In this document: positions 1-7,095 of the stretch, one piece after another | Layout: each line of letters begins with the position of its first letter | Position numbering within the stretch: position 1 is the first letter of the stretch | Assembly: GCA_934351765.1 (NCBI GenBank) | Contig: CAKRJM010000033.1 | Location: 1 to 14,865 of the forward strand | DNA length: 14,865 nucleotides | Reading direction: 5' to 3' | Source: an uncultured Lachnospiraceae bacterium | GTDB lineage: Bacteria; Bacillota; Clostridia; Lachnospirales; Lachnospiraceae | Made by a program: the position numbers and the translations under genes | The notes under the pieces: model-generated | What the model was told of the DNA's origin: nothing | The model's database searches: none | The model's input: the letters and a program-made list of their open reading frames with translations, nothing else

Positions 1-2
1 TG

Positions 3-263
3 GCGGAAGAGACAGAGACCGCAGATATGCTTCTGGTGGTCGGGACCCATCTGGATGCGTACATGACAAAGCGGTTCCGCCAGTATTATACGGGAGATCG
101 GCTGGTGCTCATCACGGATGAACATCATCCCACCGATTATGAAGCCAATCTGGTGATCTACGAACGGGTGTCCGATGTGCTTCCGAAGGTGATCCCGGAA
201 GTGAGCCAGCAGGAGAACAAGACGGATAAAAAGCAAGAGAACGATCACCGTGCAGACCGGTAA
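3..263 (+). CDS. Unrecognised protein, C-terminal fragment (5' end outside window)
   Basis: The reading frame is open from the first bases of the window and ends at TAA 261-263, so this is most likely the last ~86 residues of a longer protein. An internal ATG at 27 has no well-placed ribosome binding site, which argues against a complete small gene. The visible part has a hydrophobic strand-like start (LLVVGTHLDAYM), then YTGDRLVLITDE and NLVIYERVSDVLPKVI, a pattern that fits alternating beta/alpha elements of a soluble protein. It ends in a very charged Gln/Lys/Glu/Asp tail of about 19 residues, probably disordered. I do not recognise a family and assign no function. It lies 57 bases before gltX. 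Confidence 0.6.
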   Translation, partial: AEETETADMLLVVGTHLDAYMTKRFRQYYTGDRLVLITDEHHPTDYEANLVIYERVSDVLPKVIPEVSQQENKTDKKQENDHRADR

Positions 264-320
264 GGATCATACATATGGTGAGTTTGCGGAAAGGATAATA
301 AAGAAAAGAGGATATCTATC

Positions 321-1772
321 ATGGGAAAAGTAAGAACAAGATTTGCACCCAGTCCCACAGGCCGGATGCATGTTGGAAATTTAAGAACAGCGCTGTATGC
401 ATATCTGATCGCCAAGCATGAGGGCGGCGATTTCCTGCTGCGGATCGAGGACACTGACCAGGAGCGGTTCGTGGACGGTGCACTGGAGATCATTTACCGG
501 ACGCTGGAAAAGACCGGTTTGATTCATGACGAAGGACCGGATAAGGACGGCGGCTGCGGTCCCTATGTGCAGAGTGAGCGACAGGCGCAGGGCTTATACT
601 TGAAGTATGCCAGGGAGCTGATCGAAAAGGGAGAAGCTTATTACTGCTTCTGCGATAAGGAGCGTCTGGAGTCCTTAAAGAAGGAGGTAGCCGGAAAAGA
701 GATCGTGGTATATGACAAGCATTGTCTTCATCTGTCCAAAGAGGAGATCGAGGAGAAGCTGGCAGCAGGCGTGCCTTATGTGATCCGTCAGAACAACCCT
801 ACCGAGGGCACAACTACATTCTCCGATGAAATTTACGGAGATATCACCGTCAACAATGATGAGCTGGATGACATGATCCTGATCAAGTCAGACGGCTATC
901 CGACCTATAATTTCGCAAACGTGGTGGATGATCATCTCATGGGAATCACCCATGTGGAAAGAGGAAACGAATACCTGTCCTCCTCCCCGAAATATACCCG
1001 ACTGTATAACGCCTTTGGCTGGGAAGAGCCGGTTTATGTACACTGCCCGCTGATCACGGATGAGACTCATAAGAAATTAAGCAAGCGGAGCGGCCATTCC
1101 TCCTTCGAGGATCTGATCGATCAGGGATTTGTGACGGAGGCCGTGGTCAATTATGTGGCACTTCTTGGCTGGTGTCCGGAGGATAACCGGGAAATCTTCT
1201 CTCTGGAGGAGCTGGTAAAGGCCTTTGATTATCATCATATGAGCAAGTCCCCAGCGGTGTTTGATATCCAGAAGTTAAAGTGGATGAACGGAGAATACGT
1301 AAAGGCCATGGACTTTGAGAAGTTCTATGAGCTGGCTGAGCCGTATTTGAAGAAGGTTATCACAAAGGATCTGGATCTGAAGAAGATCGCAGCCATGGTA
1401 AAGACCAGAATCGAGATTTTCCCCGATATCGAGGAGCTTGTGGACTTTTTCGAGGAACTTCCCGAGTATGATCCGGCGATGTATACCCATAAGAAAATGA
1501 AGACCAACAGCGAGACCTCTCTGGCAGTGTTAAAGGAGCTTCTTCCGATCCTGGAAGCACAGGAGGATTATACCAATGATGCGCTTTACGGACTGCTTCA
1601 GGGCTATGCCAAAGAGAATGGCTATAAGAACGGCTATGTGCTGTGGCCGGTACGGACGGCTGTTTCCGGAAAGCAGATGACGCCTGCCGGAGCAACGGAG
1701 ATCATGGAGGTTCTCGGGAAAGAGGAGACTCTGAACCGGATCCGAAAGGGAATCGAGCTGTTAAGCAACTAG
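321..1772 (+). CDS. gltX: Glutamyl-tRNA synthetase (glutamate--tRNA ligase)
   Basis: This cytoplasmic class I aminoacyl-tRNA synthetase charges tRNA with glutamate using ATP. The protein has 483 residues, the usual length for bacterial GluRS. Visible signatures are the HIGH-type motif HVGN at residues 17-20 inside [18 protein letters not shown], and the KMSKS-type motif KLSKR at 252-256. Residues C109, C111, Y131 and C135 form a CxC...YxxxC pattern like the zinc site of the E. coli enzyme. The C-terminal ~150 residues, rich in charged helices, fit the anticodon-binding domain. The ATG follows AAAAGAGG with normal spacing. In most Firmicutes the single GluRS is non-discriminating and also makes Glu-tRNA(Gln) for GatCAB. 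That is family knowledge and cannot be read from this sequence. No T-box leader is seen in the 57 bases upstream. Confidence 0.97.
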   Translation: MGKVRTRFAPSPTGRMHVGNLRTALYAYLIAKHEGGDFLLRIEDTDQERFVDGALEIIYRTLEKTGLIHDEGPDKDGGCGPYVQSERQAQGLYLKYARELIEKGEAYYCFCDKERLESLKKEVAGKEIVVYDKHCLHLSKEEIEEKLAAGVPYVIRQNNPTEGTTTFSDEIYGDITVNNDELDDMILIKSDGYPTYNFANVVDDHLMGITHVERGNEYLSSSPKYTRLYNAFGWEEPVYVHCPLITDETHKKLSKRSGHSSFEDLIDQGFVTEAVVNYVALLGWCPEDNREIFSLEELVKAFDYHHMSKSPAVFDIQKLKWMNGEYVKAMDFEKFYELAEPYLKKVITKDLDLKKIAAMVKTRIEIFPDIEELVDFFEELPEYDPAMYTHKKMKTNSETSLAVLKELLPILEAQEDYTNDALYGLLQGYAKENGYKNGYVLWPVRTAVSGKQMTPAGATEIMEVLGKEETLNRIRKGIELLSN

Positions 1773-1826
1773 ATCCGGAATGTACAGAAGCATGTGTGGA
1801 TCTGATAGAAAGTAAATGAGCTGCGA

Positions 1827-3725
1827 ATGAGTCTGAATCAATCTCAGAAAATGGCAGTCTGCCATAAAGACGGGCCGGCGCTTGTTCTTGCCGGTCCCGG
1901 TTCCGGAAAAACCATGGTGATCACTCACCGGATCAAGGAATTGATCGATACATACGGAGCCGCCCCCGGCGAGATCCTGGTGATCACCTTCACCAGGGCC
2001 GCGGCGGCGGAGATGAAAACACGGTTTGACGCACTGATGGACGGCAGAAGACTGCCGGTGACCTTCGGTACGTTTCATTCCGTGTATTTCCGTATTCTCA
2101 AATATGCCTATCATTATGATGCGTCTCAGATCAGTGGTGAGGAGGCGCGGCTGAGGCTGTTGTCGGAGGAGCTTTCCGACCTGGAGCCGACCATGGCGGA
2201 GGAGTCCATAGATGTTCTCCAGGAGATCCTGGGAGAGATCAGCTCCGTCAAAAATGATATGCTTTCTCTGGAGCATTACTATGCCAAAAGCTGTTCGGCG
2301 GAGGTATTTTCCAGACTGTTTCAGGCATATGAAAAACGGCTTCGGAGGGAAAATGTCATTGATTTCGATGACATGCTCATGCTCTGCTATGAGCTGTTCA
2401 AGGCCAGACCGGACATTCTGGGCGGCTGGCAGAGAAAATATAAATACATTCTCTGCGATGAGTTTCAGGACATCAACCGGCTCCAGTATGAGATTTTAAA
2501 GCTGCTGGCCCTTCCGGAAAACAACCTGTTTATTGTGGGCGATGATGACCAGGCCATTTATCGGTTCCGCGGAGCAAGACCGGAGCTGATGCTGGGATTT
2601 CCCAGGGAGTTTCGGGAAGCAAAGCAGTATCTGCTGGGAATCAATTACCGCTGCCCCGATCCGGTCATTAAGGCAGCGGGAAATCTGATCGCCTGTAATC
2701 ACATGCGGTTTCAAAAGGAAATCAGCGGGACGGAGAAGTCCGGAGGACCGGTGATCCTGGGAACCTTTCCGGCGCAGGCGGAGGAAAATAAACGGATCAT
2801 CGACCATATCCGGGCATATCATGATGCGGGGATTCCCTATGAGGAGATGGCCGTGCTGGTCCGCATCAATACGGGAGCCCGCTCGCTGGCCGGAAAGCTG
2901 ATGGAATACAATATTCCGTTCCAGACAAGGGACATGGTTCCCAGTCTCTATACGCACTGGATCTGCGGAGATCTGACAGCCTATCTGCGGGTGGCCATGG
3001 GAGAGCAGACCAGGGATCAGCTTCTTCGGATCATCAACAAGCCCTGCCGCTATATTGCCAGAAGCGCGTTCCTCGGCGGAGAGACGACACTGGATCAGCT
3101 GGAGGCCATGTATGAGGAAAAGCCGTGGATTGCCAGAAGAGTGGCTCAGCTTTCGGAGGATTTAAAGATTCTGTCCAGACGTTCCCCCTATGAGGCTGTC
3201 ACCTATATCCGGAAGCAGATCGGGTATGACGACTATCTCCGGGAATATGCGAAGGAGCGGAACCTTACGGAGACGGAGCTGTTCACGGTGCTGGAGGAGC
3301 TTCATGCGGATGCCGGGGAGCATCAGACGGCTCTTTCCTGGTTTTCCCATATGGAGCGGTATAAGCAGGAGATGAAGCGGCAGCAGGAGAAGCAGGGCCG
3401 GGAGGGAACGGGAGTGGTTCTTTCCACCATGCACCGGGCGAAGGGACTGGAATACCGGATCGTGTTTCTGCCGGACGTCAATGAGGGTGTGATCCCCTAT
3501 GAGAAGGCAGAGGGCGCGGCCGATCTGGAGGAGGAGCGGCGCCTGTTTTATGTGGCCATGACGAGAGCCGCGGAAAAGCTTCATATTTATTCGGTAAAGG
3601 AGCTGTACGGACGGGCATCGGCGGCCAGCCGGTTTGTCCGGGAACTGAAGGGAACAAACGGAAATAACGGGAACAAAAGCCGGAGCGAAACAGCAAAAAA
3701 GACCGGCAGTTACCGGAGAACCTGA
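1827..3725 (+). CDS. UvrD/PcrA-like superfamily 1A ATP-dependent DNA helicase
   Basis: This is a 3'-5' SF1A helicase, expected to unwind DNA in repair or replication restart. All core motifs are visible: the Q-motif (LNQSQ, 3-7), Walker A GPGSGKT (23-29), motif Ia FTRAAAAEM, motif II DEFQD (211-215), motif III VGDDDQAIYRFRGA (237-250), motif IV with NYRCP, motif V STMHRAKGLEY (533-543) and motif VI EERRLFYVAMTRA. At 632 residues it is about 100 shorter than typical UvrD or PcrA (720-740). The 2B region and the C-terminal tail appear reduced, so it is probably one of the shorter UvrD-like paralogues common in Clostridia, not the main PcrA. The tail is Asn/Lys/Ser-rich low complexity. The start has only a weak ribosome binding site. 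It lies 54 bases after gltX and 19 bases before the transporter gene. Confidence 0.9.
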   Translation: MSLNQSQKMAVCHKDGPALVLAGPGSGKTMVITHRIKELIDTYGAAPGEILVITFTRAAAAEMKTRFDALMDGRRLPVTFGTFHSVYFRILKYAYHYDASQISGEEARLRLLSEELSDLEPTMAEESIDVLQEILGEISSVKNDMLSLEHYYAKSCSAEVFSRLFQAYEKRLRRENVIDFDDMLMLCYELFKARPDILGGWQRKYKYILCDEFQDINRLQYEILKLLALPENNLFIVGDDDQAIYRFRGARPELMLGFPREFREAKQYLLGINYRCPDPVIKAAGNLIACNHMRFQKEISGTEKSGGPVILGTFPAQAEENKRIIDHIRAYHDAGIPYEEMAVLVRINTGARSLAGKLMEYNIPFQTRDMVPSLYTHWICGDLTAYLRVAMGEQTRDQLLRIINKPCRYIARSAFLGGETTLDQLEAMYEEKPWIARRVAQLSEDLKILSRRSPYEAVTYIRKQIGYDDYLREYAKERNLTETELFTVLEELHADAGEHQTALSWFSHMERYKQEMKRQQEKQGREGTGVVLSTMHRAKGLEYRIVFLPDVNEGVIPYEKAEGAADLEEERRLFYVAMTRAAEKLHIYSVKELYGRASAASRFVRELKGTNGNNGNKSRSETAKKTGSYRRT

Positions 3726-3744
3726 ACAAAAAGGAGAATTGTGA

Positions 3745-4593
3745 TTGGAATTGTTATTTGATGCACTGACGGATGGAATACTGGATACGGCGAAAATGGT
3801 TCCGTTTTTATTCATTGCCTTTCTGATCCTGGAGGCGGTGGAGCATTATTCGGAAAAGCACCGGGACGGACTGATGAAAAAGATTGGCGGAGCAGGACCA
3901 TTCATTGGCGGACTGCTTGGCTGCTTTCCGCAGTGCGGGTTTTCCGTGGCAGCGGCAAACCTTTATTCCGGCGGCGTGATCACGCTGGGGACCATGATCG
4001 CCGTGTTTCTGGCAACCTCGGATGAGGCGGTGCTTCTGCTTCTGGGAAATCCCGGACAGGGCGGGACCGTTTTAAAGCTGATCCTCTGCAAGGCGGTGAT
4101 CGGCGTGATCCTGGGCTATGCGGTGGATCTGATCTTTCGGCACAGTACCATGGATCACTGCCATCTGGGCGAGATCTGCGAGGACTGCGGCTGTGAAAAG
4201 GAACACAGCATTGGAAAGGCGGCACTGCACCATACCATTGAGATCATGCTCTATCTGCTCCTGGTGAACTGTGTCCTGAATGTGATTCTGGAATTTGTCG
4301 GGATTGAGAATCTTTCCCGGTATCTGCTAAAGGATTCCCTGCTCCAGCCGGTCCTGGCATCCGTCATCGGCCTGATCCCCAACTGCGGGGCGTCGGTGGC
4401 GTTGACCGAATTATATCTGGAGGGCGTGTTGAGCTTCGGTTCGGTCATTGCCGGACTTCTTTCCGGTGCCGGTGTGGGGCTGGCGGTATTATTTAAGGTC
4501 AATAAGCATAAGAAAGAAAATCTGAAGATCGTCGGGATCCTGCTGGTATGTGCGATCCTGCCGGGGATCCTGCTGCAGATTGTCGGATTATAA
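3745..4593 (+). CDS. Putative polytopic metal/arsenic efflux permease (ArsP_2/DUF2899-like)
   Basis: A 282-residue integral membrane protein with roughly 8-10 hydrophobic segments. The start is TTG at 3745, chosen because AAGGAG lies 8 bases upstream. The in-phase protein then begins MELLFDALTDGILDTAKMVPFL. Two internally similar halves each carry a Pro-x-Cys-Gly element at the end of a hydrophobic stretch: C60-F-P-Q-C64-G near the N terminus and P212-N-C214-G in the second half. Between the halves is a soluble Cys/His-rich loop (H133, H138, C139, H140, C145, C148, C150, H154), a plausible metal-binding site. The overall look matches the family called ArsP_2/DUF2899, annotated as putative manganese transporter or arsenic efflux protein. 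The substrate is not established. It is probably co-transcribed with the helicase and amidase. Confidence 0.75.
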   Translation: MELLFDALTDGILDTAKMVPFLFIAFLILEAVEHYSEKHRDGLMKKIGGAGPFIGGLLGCFPQCGFSVAAANLYSGGVITLGTMIAVFLATSDEAVLLLLGNPGQGGTVLKLILCKAVIGVILGYAVDLIFRHSTMDHCHLGEICEDCGCEKEHSIGKAALHHTIEIMLYLLLVNCVLNVILEFVGIENLSRYLLKDSLLQPVLASVIGLIPNCGASVALTELYLEGVLSFGSVIAGLLSGAGVGLAVLFKVNKHKKENLKIVGILLVCAILPGILLQIVGL

Positions 4594-4607
4594 CAAAGAG
4601 GAAGCTT

Positions 4608-5312
4608 ATGGCGCAGAACAGACAAAGCTACAGAAGAAAATCAAAGAAACCGGCGGCAGCGGTAATTCTTGCCGTTTTGGCGGTTCTGAGTCTTGTGATA
4701 TGGTTTCGGAACCGTGCGAAGCCGGCGGTATCCGCCGAATGGGCAGGAACCACCGGAGAGGGGAAAACCTATACCACAAACGCAGACGGAACAAGGACCA
4801 TCAACTGGGATTTTATTATGGTGCCGGACTGGATCGAACGGGATCTGATCCCGGTGAATCCCTATTCCCGCTCAGGGGAGCTTTTGTCCTCCATTGATGG
4901 AGTTGTGGTTCATTACACGGCCAATCCGGGAACCACGGCGAAGCAGAACCGCAATTATTTTGCCGGACTGGCAGATGGAAGCGGAACGTCGGCGTCCAGC
5001 CATTTTATCATTGATACAGACGGGACGATCCTTCAGTGCGTACCCATGAGCGAGATCGCCTATGCGTCCAATGACCGGAACTGCGATACCTTATCCATCG
5101 AATGCTGTCATGAGGACGAAAGCGGGAAGTTTACGAAGGAAACGTATCAGTCCCTGGTAAAGCTTACGGCATGGCTCTGCGATACATACGGACTGGAAAC
5201 CGATCAGGTGATCCGCCATTATGATGTGACCGGAAAGCTCTGCCCGAAGTATTATGTGGAGCATGAGGATAAGTGGGATACACTGAAAAAAGACATTGAA
5301 AAAGCCAGATAA
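4608..5312 (+). CDS. Membrane-anchored N-acetylmuramoyl-L-alanine amidase (Amidase_2 fold)
   Basis: A peptidoglycan hydrolase of 234 residues that would cut the bond between N-acetylmuramic acid and the stem peptide. The ATG at 4608 follows AGAGGAAG; an earlier in-frame ATG at 4548 lies inside the transporter gene and lacks a site. A basic N terminus (RRKSKKP) precedes one hydrophobic helix (about 15-33), so the enzyme is anchored facing the cell wall. The catalytic domain starts near residue 95: VVHYT with H102, then SSHFIIDTDG, SIECCHED, RHYD with H204 and KLCPKYY with C212. H102, H204 and C212 fit the His/His/Cys zinc triad of T7 lysozyme-type amidases, including the eight-residue step from His to Cys. 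The gene begins 14 bases after the transporter stop. No clear terminator follows. Confidence 0.9.
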   Translation: MAQNRQSYRRKSKKPAAAVILAVLAVLSLVIWFRNRAKPAVSAEWAGTTGEGKTYTTNADGTRTINWDFIMVPDWIERDLIPVNPYSRSGELLSSIDGVVVHYTANPGTTAKQNRNYFAGLADGSGTSASSHFIIDTDGTILQCVPMSEIAYASNDRNCDTLSIECCHEDESGKFTKETYQSLVKLTAWLCDTYGLETDQVIRHYDVTGKLCPKYYVEHEDKWDTLKKDIEKAR

Positions 5313-5343
5313 CAACGGGAATTGTTTGAAAAGTCGGGAATCT

Positions 5344-5361
5344 TGTACTTATGTGAGTACA
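5344..5361. promoter_or_regulatory. Dyad TGTACT-N6-AGTACA, candidate operator
   Basis: A perfect 6+6 inverted repeat with a 6-base spacer lies just upstream of the -35 box of the ECF S-component promoter. The placement suits an operator. It is less likely to be a terminator hairpin for the amidase gene, because the stem is short and AT-containing and nine bases separate it from the next T run. The binding protein is unknown. Confidence 0.4.
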
Positions 5362-5365
5362 GTTC

Positions 5366-5394
5366 TTGACTTTTTTTCTCGTTCTGGTTATACT
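5366..5394 (+). promoter_or_regulatory. Sigma-A promoter of the ECF S-component gene
   Basis: The -35 box TTGACT (5366-5371) and the -10 box TATACT (5389-5394) are separated by 17 bases, one mismatch each from consensus. Transcription would begin near 5401, giving a leader of about 70 bases. The leader holds a small weak stem (TCCC...GGGA enclosing CCG/CGG), but no riboswitch class I recognise. Confidence 0.75.
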
Positions 5395-5469
5395 GCAACC
5401 GTCACTTGTAAACGCATTGTATCCCGATTCCGTTTCGGCGGACAGGGAACAGTAGCAGGAGGAGAAAAA

Positions 5470-6090
5470 ATGAATACTTCGGCAAAAACCCGAAACATGG
5501 TACTGACTGCGGTCATTGCAGCCATTATCATCCTGATGGCCTTCGTTCCTTACGTTGGCTATATCAATCTTGTGGTGATCAAAGCCACTCTGATCCATGT
5601 ACCCGTCATTATCGGATCCGTGATCCTCGGACCGAAAAAGGGCGCGTTCCTTGGATTCATCTTTGGGCTGACCAGCCTGATCAACAACACCTTTAATCCC
5701 AGTTTACTATCCTTTGCATTTTCCCCCTTTTATTCCGGAGGAAACTTCTGGAGCCTTGTGATCTGCTTCATACCCCGGATCCTGGTGGGCGTCGTTCCTT
5801 ATTTTGTATTTAAGGGACTGATGAAGCTTGGAAATAATAAAAAACCCATGGAATATGTGGCCCTTCCCGTGGCCGGAGCCATTGGTGCGGTGGTAAACAC
5901 CCTGCTGGTCATGAATCTGATCTATTTCTGCTTTGCAGGTCAGTTTGCGGCGGTGAAGAACATTGCCCTGAGTGCGGTTTATGATGTGATCATCGGTATC
6001 ATTTTTGCAAACGGTGTTCCCGAAGCCATTGTGGGCGCGGTGCTGACCCTGGCGCTCGGAAAGGTGCTTCTGCATTTCAATCATCAGTAA
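5470..6090 (+). CDS. ECF transporter substrate-binding (S) component, possibly pantothenate-type
   Basis: A 206-residue hydrophobic protein with about six membrane helices, the size of ECF-transporter S components, which bind a vitamin or similar small molecule and dock onto a shared EcfA-EcfA'-EcfT energy module. The ATG at 5470 was chosen because AGGAGG (5457-5462) lies at good spacing; the upstream extension of the frame crosses the promoter and leader. Motifs supporting the family are the N-terminal VLTAVIAAIIILMAFVP, the stretch KATLIHVPVIIGSVILGPK with GAFLGFIFGLTSLI after it, and SPFYSGG. These resemble the PanT-like group, so pantothenate is the best guess but unproven. No ATPase or EcfT gene is nearby, as expected for a solitary S component. 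The gene has its own promoter and terminator, so it is a monocistronic unit. Confidence 0.82.
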   Translation: MNTSAKTRNMVLTAVIAAIIILMAFVPYVGYINLVVIKATLIHVPVIIGSVILGPKKGAFLGFIFGLTSLINNTFNPSLLSFAFSPFYSGGNFWSLVICFIPRILVGVVPYFVFKGLMKLGNNKKPMEYVALPVAGAIGAVVNTLLVMNLIYFCFAGQFAAVKNIALSAVYDVIIGIIFANGVPEAIVGAVLTLALGKVLLHFNHQ

Positions 6091-6146
6091 CGGCAGCAGG
6101 ACATCTGTTTTTAGAAAACGCATACAGAAATTCGGAAACGGAACGG

Positions 6147-6212
6147 AAAATCCCTTGCAGCTTCCGGAATCGCTTGGATGAGAGCGGTCCGAAGCTGTGA
6201 AGGGATTTTTTA
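6147..6212 (+). terminator. Rho-independent terminator of the S-component gene
   Basis: A long stem pairs AATCCCTT (6149-6156) with AAGGGATT (6200-6207) and CAGCTTC (6158-6164) with GAAGCTG (6191-6197), with a small internal loop between them and extra pairs near the apex. A T run (6206-6211) follows at once. It closes the ECF S-component transcript just before the rlmH promoter. Confidence 0.85.
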
Positions 6213-6219
6213 AAATGGA

Positions 6220-6248
6220 ATGACAAACGAAGGATTTTCCGGTATACT
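6220..6248 (+). promoter_or_regulatory. Sigma-A promoter of rlmH
   Basis: The -35 box ATGACA (6220-6225) and the -10 box TATACT (6243-6248) are 17 bases apart, each one mismatch from consensus. It starts right after the preceding terminator and about 35 bases before the TTG start of rlmH, leaving a short leader that contains only the ribosome binding site. Confidence 0.7.
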
Positions 6249-6282
6249 ACGAGGAGTGAGCAGTGAAGGAGGAGGAAGTTCT

Positions 6283-6762
6283 TTGAAGATAACGGTTCTT
6301 GCCGTGGGAAAGGTAAAGGAAAAATTTTATGTGCAGGCCATCGCCGAGTATGCAAAGCGTCTTGGTCGGTACTGTAAGCTGGAGATCATTGAGGTGGCGG
6401 ATGAGAAAACCCCGGATGGTGCCGGAGAAGCTGTCTGCCGGAAGATCAGGGAAAAAGAGGGAGAACGGCTTCTTGCCCATATTCGGGACGGCATGTATGT
6501 GACGGCCCTTGCCATCGAGGGGAAGGAACGGACCTCTGAGGAGATGGCGGCCAGGCTGGATTTCCTTACGGTACGCGGCGAAAGCCATCTGGCATTTGTC
6601 ATCGGCGGTTCACTGGGTCTTTCGGAGGAGGTCATGACGCTGGCAGATGAAGCGCTGAGCTTTTCCAGAATGACCTTTCCCCACCAGCTCATGCGGGTGA
6701 TCCTGTTAGAACAGATTTACCGGAGCTTCCGGATCTTAAAGGGAGAGCCGTATCACAAATAG
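6283..6762 (+). CDS. rlmH: 23S rRNA (pseudouridine-1915-N3)-methyltransferase RlmH
   Basis: RlmH is a SPOUT-class methyltransferase that uses S-adenosylmethionine to methylate pseudouridine 1915 in helix 69 of 23S rRNA on assembled ribosomes. The TTG at 6283 is the start: AAGGAGGAGGA lies just upstream and the resulting protein has exactly the canonical 159 residues. An earlier ATG in frame at 6220 falls on the promoter. The family hallmarks are LKITVLAVGKVKEKFY at the N terminus, the SAM-binding loop FVIGGSLGLSEEV (glycines 108, 109 and 112), and the C-terminal knot element with MTFPHQLMRVILLEQIYR followed by SFRILKGEPYHK. The gene has its own promoter and is followed after 24 bases by a small orphan gene that is probably in the same transcript. 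Confidence 0.97.
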   Translation: MKITVLAVGKVKEKFYVQAIAEYAKRLGRYCKLEIIEVADEKTPDGAGEAVCRKIREKEGERLLAHIRDGMYVTALAIEGKERTSEEMAARLDFLTVRGESHLAFVIGGSLGLSEEVMTLADEALSFSRMTFPHQLMRVILLEQIYRSFRILKGEPYHK

Positions 6763-6786
6763 AAAAAGAGAAAAGAGGACACAACT

Positions 6787-7017
6787 ATGGTAAATCCGGC
6801 ACAGCTGATGAAGCTGATGGGAATGAAAAAGAAATTTTCCGATACGCATCCGAAGTTTGCGGCGTTCTGGAATGATATGCTGGCAGGCGGCGTGGAGACA
6901 GGAACGATTCTTGAGATTACCGTGACCAGGCCCGGAAAAGAGCCGGTAACGGCCAATATGAAGGTTCAGCCTTCCGATCTGGAGATGCTCCAGGATCTGA
7001 AAAATATGGGAAAATAA
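6787..7017 (+). CDS. Small conserved-looking hypothetical protein (76 aa)
   Basis: A 76-residue soluble protein with no membrane segment, no signal peptide and no cysteine. It starts at an ATG preceded by AGAGGAC at fair spacing, 24 bases after rlmH, and probably shares its transcript. The N-terminal half has helix-like segments (LMKLMGMKKKF, HPKFAAFWNDML). A strand-rich middle part (GTILEITVTRPG, VTANMKVQ) leads to a short helix (SDLEMLQDLKNM). I have the impression of having seen similar proteins in other Lachnospiraceae as unnamed hypotheticals, but I know of no function. Codon use looks like that of its neighbours, and the good ribosome binding site supports a real gene. Confidence 0.8.
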   Translation: MVNPAQLMKLMGMKKKFSDTHPKFAAFWNDMLAGGVETGTILEITVTRPGKEPVTANMKVQPSDLEMLQDLKNMGK

Positions 7018-7031
7018 AAGCAAAAATTCAG

Positions 7032-7060
7032 TTGTCACCACTCTTTCTCTGCGTTATAAT
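7032..7060 (+). promoter_or_regulatory. Sigma-A promoter of the lipoprotein gene
   Basis: The -35 box TTGTCA (7032-7037) and a perfect -10 box TATAAT (7055-7060) are 17 bases apart. The predicted start of transcription near 7067 gives a leader of about 30 bases with AAGAGGAG before the ATG. The -10 box lies within an inverted repeat annotated separately. No terminator separates this promoter from the small gene upstream. Confidence 0.8.
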
Positions 7061-7071
7061 GGGAACGCAGA
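7048..7071. promoter_or_regulatory. Perfect inverted repeat over the -10 box, candidate repressor operator
   Basis: TCTGCGTT (7048-7055) and AACGCAGA (7064-7071) form an exact 8+8 inverted repeat with an 8-base spacer. The spacer holds most of the TATAAT box and the right arm covers the likely transcription start. A dimeric repressor bound here would block RNA polymerase. A hairpin at the very 5' end of the transcript is a less likely reading, because the left arm lies upstream of the predicted start. Confidence 0.5.
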
Positions 7072-7095
7072 TTTAAAGAAAAGAGGAGAATAGCA

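Noticed and set aside
1771..1803. Possible terminator after gltX (AGATCC...GGATCT, 6+6 bases)
   Set aside because: The stem is short with a 21-base loop and there is no T run after it, so it is not a credible terminator.
4548..4607. Longer amidase start at ATG 4548
   Set aside because: It lies within the transporter gene, has no ribosome binding site and would place 20 extra residues before the basic membrane-anchor signal; ATG 4608 has a good site.
5401..5469. Possible riboswitch in the leader of the ECF S-component gene
   Set aside because: The leader is about 70 bases and holds only a small weak stem. I could not match it to preQ1, TPP, THF or other classes found before such transporters, and no switchable terminator is present.
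5296..5469. Longer S-component start at ATG 5296
   Set aside because: The extension runs through a strong promoter and leader, and the extra residues do not resemble a membrane protein; ATG 5470 has AGGAGG at good spacing.
5705..6123. Opposite-strand frame overlapping the S-component gene
   Set aside because: It has a His/Gln/Lys-rich composition with no recognisable domain and fully overlaps a membrane protein gene; its codon pattern is that of a shadow frame.
6220..6282. Longer RlmH start at ATG 6220
   Set aside because: This ATG overlaps the -35 box of the promoter. The TTG at 6283 gives the exact family length of 159 residues and has a strong ribosome binding site.
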